A stretch of DNA of 64,000 bases from Sarcocystis neurona (Eukaryota > Apicomplexa > Conoidasida > Eucoccidiorida > Sarcocystidae), in assembly GCA_000727475.1 (NCBI GenBank), contig KL647297.1, forward strand, positions 1,369,940 through 1,433,939, written 5' to 3'. The notes under the pieces are model-generated. The model had not been told where the DNA came from. It did no database searches and was given only the letters and a program-made list of their open reading frames with translations. Positions 57,687-64,000 of this stretch are shown here, one piece after another. The stretch's first letter is position 1, and each line of letters opens with the position of its first letter. A program made the position numbers and the translations under genes.

Positions 57687-58590
57687 CACGTATTCTACGC
57701 AGTCTTGAGGATTGGCAGAAGTTGCAGGAGAAGCAGCAGCAGGTTTTGCACGAGCAGGAGGCGAATCAGGAAAAGCAGCAGCATATGCAGGAGCAGTAGG
57801 AGGTAGAGGAGCAGCAGCAGGTAGAGGAGCACCAGCAGATGGAGGAGCAGCAGCACATGCAGGAGGAGCAGCAGACACTGCGGCAGCAGCAGATGCAGAG
57901 GGAGGCGAAGCAGAAGGCTGCAGGCGGTTTTGCTGCTGGTGCTGGGATGGTGTTGCAGCTCCGAACAGCTCTGCCGGTGTTGTCGTGAAGAGCAGCCGCC
58001 TGCCAACCGCAGCAGCGGCAGCAGCAGCAAGTTTCTCTGACGGCGCAACAACGGCAGAATCAGCAGCAGCAAGAGAAAGGAAGCTGCCGCCTCCGACTGC
58101 TGCAGCAGCACGAGAAAAGAGTTCTTTTTCCGCTGTCTTGCCTTCGTCTGCTTGTGCAAATGCGTAGCGACCGCTGTGCGCCGTCGCCACCAGCGCTGCC
58201 GCCAGCTGCAGCAGCAGCAGTAGACACCCCACAGAGGGGACAGCCGCCGCCGAAAAAGAAGGAACGGTTTTGCTTCCTCCTTCAGACTCAGCTGAGACAG
58301 AGAGCGGAGCGCCGTGGCCAACCGCAGCAGCAGCAGCTGGAGAGAAAGAAAAAGCGAAAGGCCCGTCGCAATTGTCTTCCTTCGCTTCCCTGCTGCTGCT
58401 GCCGCTGCTGCAGCGGGAAGTTGTCTTCTGCGAGGGACGACGCAAGCGCTGCAGCAGCCGCAGCAGCAGACCGCCACCAGCAGCAGCAGCAGGCGCCGGG
58501 TAGTAGAAGTGCCGTCGGTAGTAGCAGCAGTACGCCGTCGAAGCAGCAGCCACCACCTGACGTCCGCAAGACGCACAGCAGCAACAACAG
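57687..58590 (-). CDS. Ala/Pro-rich exon of an unidentified protein
   Basis: The minus-strand frame is open across the whole block (part of a 477-codon frame, 57582-59015) and ends at a gtgcgg donor after NPQDCVEYV. It includes a hydrophobic SVGCLLLLLQLAAALVATAH, a polar SGRYAFAQADEGKTAEKELF and long Ala/Pro/Ser parts with a QHQQQ interruption. The hydrophobic stretch could be a signal anchor. Because the CAG/GCA runs keep other frames open, frame choice rests on the non-repetitive intervals. The 5' edge is approximate. Confidence 0.4.
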
Positions 58591-59570
58591 CAAACGACGG
58601 AGAAACACATGCACGCGCATGTACGTAGGCGCCTTGGGACATAAATGCATGTCCACAAACAGAGAGAAACACAGAGACCGACACACACATAAACCCAGAG
58701 ACAAACGTATCTATGTGTGTGTATATAGAGACGGTTACTATACAGGAAAACAACCGCATCTATACACACAGAGACAAACACATCAATATAGATATGTATG
58801 TAGAGACAGTTATTACGAGGAATAACAACCGCAGACCTGTAGAAATATGAGCAACGGATCTTCTCGTATTTCCGCACATGCGTGTGCAACTGGAGAAACA
58901 TACGTAACAAAAGATATACATATATATATATATGTGCGTTATATAGATATGGAAAGTAGTGCATGTTTACATATTTCATTCGTACATACACGAATATCCA
59001 CATACACACAGACAAATCTATCTATATATATATATTCGTGTGCAAACGTATATGTACATATATACACGTATATGGGAAAGCACCGATATACTTGTCTATA
59101 TATGCATATACATATACACACGTATGTGGATGTATAGGTATACACACACGTCTATGCATGTAGGCGTGTACATATATATATATATATATATGTATGTATA
59201 TGGTTGTGCACGTGTATATATATATATATATATATACAATGTAGGTATACATATATATATATATATGTATAATTAGGTACATGTGAGGGTGTAGCTGTGT
59301 ATGTGTGTTAACAAATATATATGAGATTGTAGACGTTCATATGCTTTTGTTCCTGAACAGGCGTGAATATACAGCCACACACATACATATATATGTACTT
59401 TTCTGAAGAATGAGACATGCATGCACAGGTGAAACATCTGCATCTATTTGTTACATTTCTGTAGATATCTGAGCCACCATAGAGACGAAGAAATATCAAA
59501 AGGGCAGCTAATCTCTGCGCCCCGCCCACGGCCTACCCCGGTAGCAGCGGCAGCAGTTTCTGGCTCTCAC
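58591..59570. repeat. TA microsatellite block
   Basis: 58690-58830 has two copies of an aaacaaccgcatctatacac...agagacggttactatacagg-type unit of roughly 80 bp. 58910-59290 is TATATG microsatellite. 59330-59560 is ordinary. No exon is supported. Confidence 0.55.
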
Positions 59571-59846
59571 TTGGCGCAGCAGCAGATGCGGTGGAGTTGG
59601 TGCTCTGCTCGCAGCAGCAGGAGCAGCAGCAGCAGCACTTCTGCCTCCTTCTCCTCGTCCTCCTCCCCGACCACCGTCACCGGCTGCTGCTGTTCCTCCT
59701 CTTCCTTCTCCTCGTTCGTCTTCTGCCTGCCTGCCGACGGGGCGGCGGGTGCTCTGCTGTGCCTGCTGCTGCTGTCGCTTCTGTGCCTCCTCGCTAGCGA
59801 AACTCTGCAACAGAGACTGGAACGCCTCAATGACCTGCTGCTGCTG
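59571..59846 (-). CDS. Gln/Gly-rich exon of an unidentified protein
   Basis: On the minus strand the acceptor follows a long C/T tract ending ctctcag at 59847 and the donor is gtgaga; both are phase 0 (92 codons). It begins QQQQVIEAFQSLLQSFASEE, continues AQKRQQQ, then Gly/Arg- and Ala-rich parts, and ends PTPPHLLLRQ. The helical start and strong splice sites support a real exon. Upstream frames to 60692 (MYDEEALASTPHSSRRI) may belong to the same gene, with introns between. No family was recognised. Confidence 0.5.
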
Positions 59847-62030
59847 CTGAGAGGGAGAGGGCGAACGAGGCGAGCAGGAAGAAGACGGGGAAGGCGGAGA
59901 AGAGGAAGACAAAGAAGTCGTCGAAGAAGAACAGAAAAGAGATAGCGGCGGGAAGGAAAAGCGGGCAAATTTGTCCCCTTCTTCACCGAGGAACTCCGCA
60001 CGGCTTCCACGTAAAGAAGTACGAGAAAGTGCCGGTAAGGGAGGAGACGGGAAGGGCTGTCCTTCCCTTGCTGCACGTGTATAGCCCAGATGCCACCTGG
60101 AAGGGGGCAGAGGGCGGACGGAAGAACGGGGAGAAGAAGACGGAAACGAAGAAAAGGGGAGAATATGGAAGCATGCAGATGTGTGAGTTCCTCTTCTGGC
60201 TGCCTGCACACGCAGCAGCACAGATGTGGAGGGAAGTGAAGAAGACGGAGGACAGTGGAGCTGACGGGAGGTCCCAGCAGGCCGGGAAGGACAGGCACAA
60301 CGAGAAAAAGTAGGAGAACGAACAGACGGAAAAGACGAACAAGCCGAAGGACAAGACGAAGAAGAGGAAGCACGAAAGGGGTTTTCCTTGATTTGGCTTG
60401 AAGGCGTGGAAGATGGGGAGAGAAGAGAAGCGAAGGAAGGTGCAGGAAGCGCTGCAGTGCTTGATAGTGCTGCAGGTGAGAGAAGAAGAGGAGGACAACA
60501 AAAAGGCAGAGCGCGACTTCGCCCTACTATTTTCACACTTTTACTAGGAAGCAAAGGCGTAAGGAGGTGCAGAGCAGCAGCCTGGTGGCAGCGCTTCACA
60601 GCAGCAAAAAAATGCTGCCGTTCTTGCCTCATCTTCGATATAATCCTTCTGCTGCTGTGCGGTGTGGATGCGAGCGCTTCTTCGTCATACACACAAACGA
60701 CAAGAGACGCCGCTGCCTGGTGTACATGTCGCTGCTGCTGTTGCTGCGCTTGTCGCTATCGCCGCTGCTGTTGCTGCTCTTGTCGCAATCGCTGCTGCTG
60801 GTGAGGCTCTTGCCGTTGTTGCTGCTCTCGCCGCTGAATTGCTGCTGCTGTTGCTGCTGCTGCTGTTGCTGCTGGTCCTGTTGCTGTTGCTGCTGTTGCG
60901 GCTGCCGCTGTTGCTGCTGTTGCCGCTGCTCCTGTTGGTGCAGCTGTTCCTGTCCCTTCTGTTGCTATTGCTGCTGCTGCCGTCGGCGCTGCTCCTGCTG
61001 ATGCGTGTCTGCAGCCTTTCTTCCCTGCGGGGCGCTATCGCTGCTGCTCGGGCCCTTGCGCTGCTGCTGTTGCCGCTGTTCTGCCGCTGCTGTCATACTT
61101 CCTCCTTTGCCTGGCCGCAGCTGCTACTACGCTTCTGTTGCTGCAGCTGCTTTTGCCGCTGCTTGCCCTCTTGGTGTTCCTCGCGGCCCCCTGCTGCGGC
61201 AGCCGAAGCGTAAGGCAGGTTTGAACCGCGACCGATGTGTGGGGTGTATACGTACGTCTCTTGTTCAGCACGCCGCGGTGACGGTGTTTCTATCCACATT
61301 TGCAGTAAAGACGCATGTGTATTTATGTGTAAGGGAAATGAAGTATATACAGACGACTCTTCACTGGCGTACACGCATTACACCTGCTCTATGTAGTTGC
61401 TAACCGTTCTTGGTCTTCAAAATAGTAGACCTGGAAGGCGTATGAGACGACGAACAGAAAAAGAAGAGAGAAAGAGAGAAGCCCCGAAGAAAAAGCAACA
61501 ACAAGAAGAAGTAGACCGTTTTTCGACTGATGGGAGCGGCATGCAGCTGCATGCGGACAAAATCTCTTCCCCCGGTCGCAGGAGCCGGTGTCATACACAC
61601 CTGCAGAGGAAAAGGCGGAGAGTGGATCGTCTAGAGAAGTATAAAGAACCTGATACTAGACAATACTCACGGTCAATTTATATATCTTGTGGTAGTGTTT
61701 CCAGCTTGTGTGTGTTAAGTAAATGTTTCCCATTTTTGTCTGGAAAAGAGCCGTGTGCCGTCATCAGATGAAGACACAATCGCGAAAGTCTCTCCGCGTT
61801 CATTTTTCTGTGTGTATGCGGACTTCTTTTCAGTCTCCTCTTCGTATGAAGAGGTGTTAATTTTTCTCCTCGCCGGCGGATGTACCCCTGCGCCATTACA
61901 CGGATTAATAGATATTCCCCTACAGAAATAAACGCGTCTAGACAGCCGCACACGGCGCATCCGCCAAGCGTACCTGCTCGTCTCGCTGGCGCCGTTGCTG
62001 CTGAAATTGCAGCTGCTGCCATTTGTGGTG
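59847..62030. repeat. C/T-rich and CTG-array region between minus-strand exons
   Basis: 59860-60560 is purine-rich on the plus strand with possible minus-strand exon material (60560-60690). 60725-61200 is a CTG/TTG array with interruptions; on the minus strand it reads mostly Gln or Ala. 61220-61990 has ordinary composition without a clear exon. It may contain introns and exons of a minus-strand Gln-rich gene, but edges cannot be fixed. Confidence 0.4.
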
Positions 62031-62365
62031 CTACTGCTGCTCTTCAAGCCCCGCTCCCAGCTGTCGCTGGTATTGCAGTTGCTGCAAGTACTGCTGCTGG
62101 TGGCGCTGCTGTTGCTGCTTGCCTTGCTGCTGCTGTTGCTGCTTCCGTTGCTGCTGCTGTTGCTGCGTCTCTTGCTGCTGCTGTTGTTGCTTCTCTTGCT
62201 GCTGCTGTTGGTGCTTCTCTTGGTGCTGCTGTTGCTGCTGTTCGTACTGCGGTGGCTGGTGCTGTTGCTGCTGCTGTTGCTGCTGCTCTTGCTGCTGGTC
62301 GCGCTGTAGCTGCTGCTGCTGCTGTTGCGGCTGCTGCGGCGGTGATTTCTTGTTGTCGCGTGTTG
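62031..62365 (-). CDS. Gln-rich terminal exon of an unidentified protein
   Basis: On the minus strand, after a ccctgcgctaag acceptor-like site, the frame starts ATRDNKKSPPQQ. It is then about 80 residues of Gln runs regularly interrupted by Glu, Lys, Arg, His and Tyr, and ends QYQRQLGAGLEEQQ before TAG at 62031-62033. The regular charged interruptions and the non-repetitive end favour this frame over the Ser and Ala frames of the same strand. No ATG is present, so the exon must be spliced from the right. No family was recognised. Confidence 0.4.
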
Positions 62366-64000
62366 CTTAGCGCAGGGCAGAGGCACCGAAAAGTTGCGTC
62401 ACTGGCAGGTCGCAGCAGCCACTGCGATGCAGAGCAGCCTGAAGCAAGAAAACTGCTAGATAACACGCGTGTCTCCTCACTTGCGGTAAAGTGCTTTAGG
62501 TATATGGTGTACGTACACCCCGCGTTAAAGAACAAATGAAACGATGAAGCGCTGCGACAATCCAGAAAACAGACGGTTTCTTCAAGATGCGTGTGGACTC
62601 CACAAAAAAGCACCTGAATTTATCTGCGAACTTTGTACTATCTACTCTTCCTGTAAGCAAGGTAGTATTAGTAGAACTGTCATTCTTCTGCACATAGTTA
62701 CAAATATACACAGGGAAGAAGAAAGAACAGAGAGAAGGAGAAAGAAGGGACTGTGGTGTATGTGAGCGTGTGTAGAGAAACTCTTTTGTTGTCCGAACTA
62801 TCTGAGCATCTGTATAAAAACGTGCCCGAAATTACAGCGACGTATCAGAGCAATTGCAGAAAACACCTCGTTGTCGACGGTATCTGAGCATCCGAATACA
62901 TGTAGAAAACTTTCTTCCTGTTGAAAGCATCTGAGCAGCTGCACAGCATCGTCATATGATGAGTGTCACGCCTCACACGTAGATACGTGTGTCTACGTGT
63001 ATGTTTCTCTCCAAGTGTTATACGCAAGTATATATATTTTGTCGTGTATGTGGCTCTTCCCAACATATATGCAGGCGTACACGACTCAACACATCTTATT
63101 TGTTAGAGCATATGAGTATAAAGCAGCATGCGATGATGATTTATAATCGCAGAAATAAAATAAAACAACCAACACATAATATTTGTTCGAGCATATAAAG
63201 CAGCACGCGGTGGTGACTTATAGTTACAGAAATGAAATGCACTGCATCTGCACGTTCCACAGGAATGTAGCCACATTACGTAGACACCCCTCCGCGTAAG
63301 CATTAGTGAAAAAATAAATACTTTCCGTATATCAACAGCTAACGAACGACTCTTTCAAGCGTAGAGATACATGCCTTCATAAAGAAAACTTTGGCAGTCC
63401 GCGTCAAAGAAGTGGGAGAAGAGTCACTTTTCACTCACGTCTCTATGCACGCCTGCAAACGCAGGTGTACACACTCCGTCCCAAAGCAGTCACATCTACA
63501 CAGAGAGGCACTCGCCCACAAAGATATATATATGTATATTTCTATGAATAAACACATATGTGAATGTGTCTGGAGGTGTTTTGATGATTGATTAAACAGA
63601 AAAAGGTATGTAAGCACGTTCTATACCTTCCTCTTCGCATATATACGCGTAAAAGCTGGAGGCGCAGTAAGCGTTTGTCTACGCTTGTGATTCGAGTCTT
63701 CGTCATGTACAACTCATGAAAATCGTAATCGATGTGAGTTACGAATATCTACCTACACGCGTAAACACACACAACATACTTACATCTGTATGTGTATATG
63801 TATATATATATATATATATGCGTATGTGTATTGCTACGCACCTCGACCGGGATGCGACGTACAAATTTACTGGTAACGGGCGTGCTCGAAAAGAAAACTT
63901 GGTGAAATGTATTTGAAACGAGCGATGTGATTGTAGGTCGTACTCTGCTTTCACTGTGTGCGGTCTCTCGCGGTGTCCGTCTGGTCTGCAGAAGAAGAAA
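62366..64000. other. Unassigned sequence, mostly ordinary composition
   Basis: A plus-strand frame at 62544-62765 (KRCDNPENRRFLQDACGL, APEFICELCTIYSSC) is protein-like but short and without clear splice sites. 62780-62960 holds three copies of a roughly 55-60 bp unit with tctgagcatc. 63100-63230 holds two copies of an approximately 75 bp unit with gagcatat...aaagcagcatgcg. A short TATATA tract lies at 63795-63825. Confidence 0.4.

Noticed and set aside
61995..62309. Poly-Leu plus-strand ORF
   Set aside because: It is antisense to the more plausible Gln-rich exon; long Leu runs of this kind are not credible protein.
1..64000. CRISPR array, bacterial operons, tRNA or rRNA genes
   Set aside because: Repeats are microsatellites and minisatellites without unique spacers; no cloverleaf or rRNA segment was recognised; exons with GT-AG introns show nuclear eukaryotic DNA.
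1..64000. Telomeric AAACCCT-type repeats, reported from other coccidian repeat-rich segments
   Set aside because: Only isolated aaaccct-like words occur (for example near 1499); there is no array.

Overview
This window looks like nuclear DNA of a coccidian apicomplexan, most likely an Eimeria species (Cyclospora is the main alternative). Three things in the sequence point there: dense CAG/CTG trinucleotide arrays and TATATATG-type microsatellites packed into introns, many short exons with clean GT-AG junctions, and an alternation of repeat-rich and repeat-poor blocks like the R and P segments known from Eimeria chromosomes. No telomeric repeat array, rRNA, tRNA, CRISPR array or intact transposon was recognised.

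Region 1 (1 to about 34.6 kb, repeat-rich). Fifteen short plus-strand exons can be chained in one reading frame from 355 to a stop at 34587. They encode about 895 residues of a Vps39 / Vps3-TGFBRAP1 family protein, the Rab-binding subunit of the HOPS or CORVET endolysosomal tethering complexes: the end of a CNH beta-propeller, an alpha-solenoid and a C-terminal CxxC...H...C zinc-ribbon-like end. The 5' exons lie upstream of the window. About 2.7 kb of coding sequence is spread over 34 kb; the introns consist largely of (TA)n, (CTG)n, (CAG)n, purine-rich or pyrimidine-rich tracts and tandem minisatellites.

Region 2 (about 34.6 to 51.4 kb, repeat-poor, balanced composition). The clearest gene is a plus-strand EGF-repeat type I membrane protein (37317-40177) with about six EGF-like modules on phase-1 exons, a Gly/Ala-rich transmembrane helix and a short basic then acidic, Trp-containing tail, which is the layout of apicomplexan transmembrane microneme adhesins. 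A plus-strand multi-exon membrane protein of unknown family (about 46427-48554; a weak PEX11-like signal) and a two-exon small protein (50465-51150) follow. Several other ORFs, one of 319 codons, remain unassigned. Two tandem repeats (157 bp and about 59 bp units) lie here.

Region 3 (about 51.4 to 64 kb, repeat-rich again). Minus-strand exons dominate: a large Ala/Ser-rich multi-pass membrane protein exon (51774-53080), a terminal exon at 53851-54083 with possible upstream pieces near 55.7-56.0 kb, an Ala/Pro-rich exon (about 57687-58590), a Gln/Gly-rich exon (59571-59846) and a Gln-rich terminal exon (62031-62365). Coding homopolymer runs here make all three frames open, so frame choice rests on splice sites and residue composition. 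All exon calls are by eye, from splice consensus, phase compatibility and family resemblance; no database search or transcript evidence was available.
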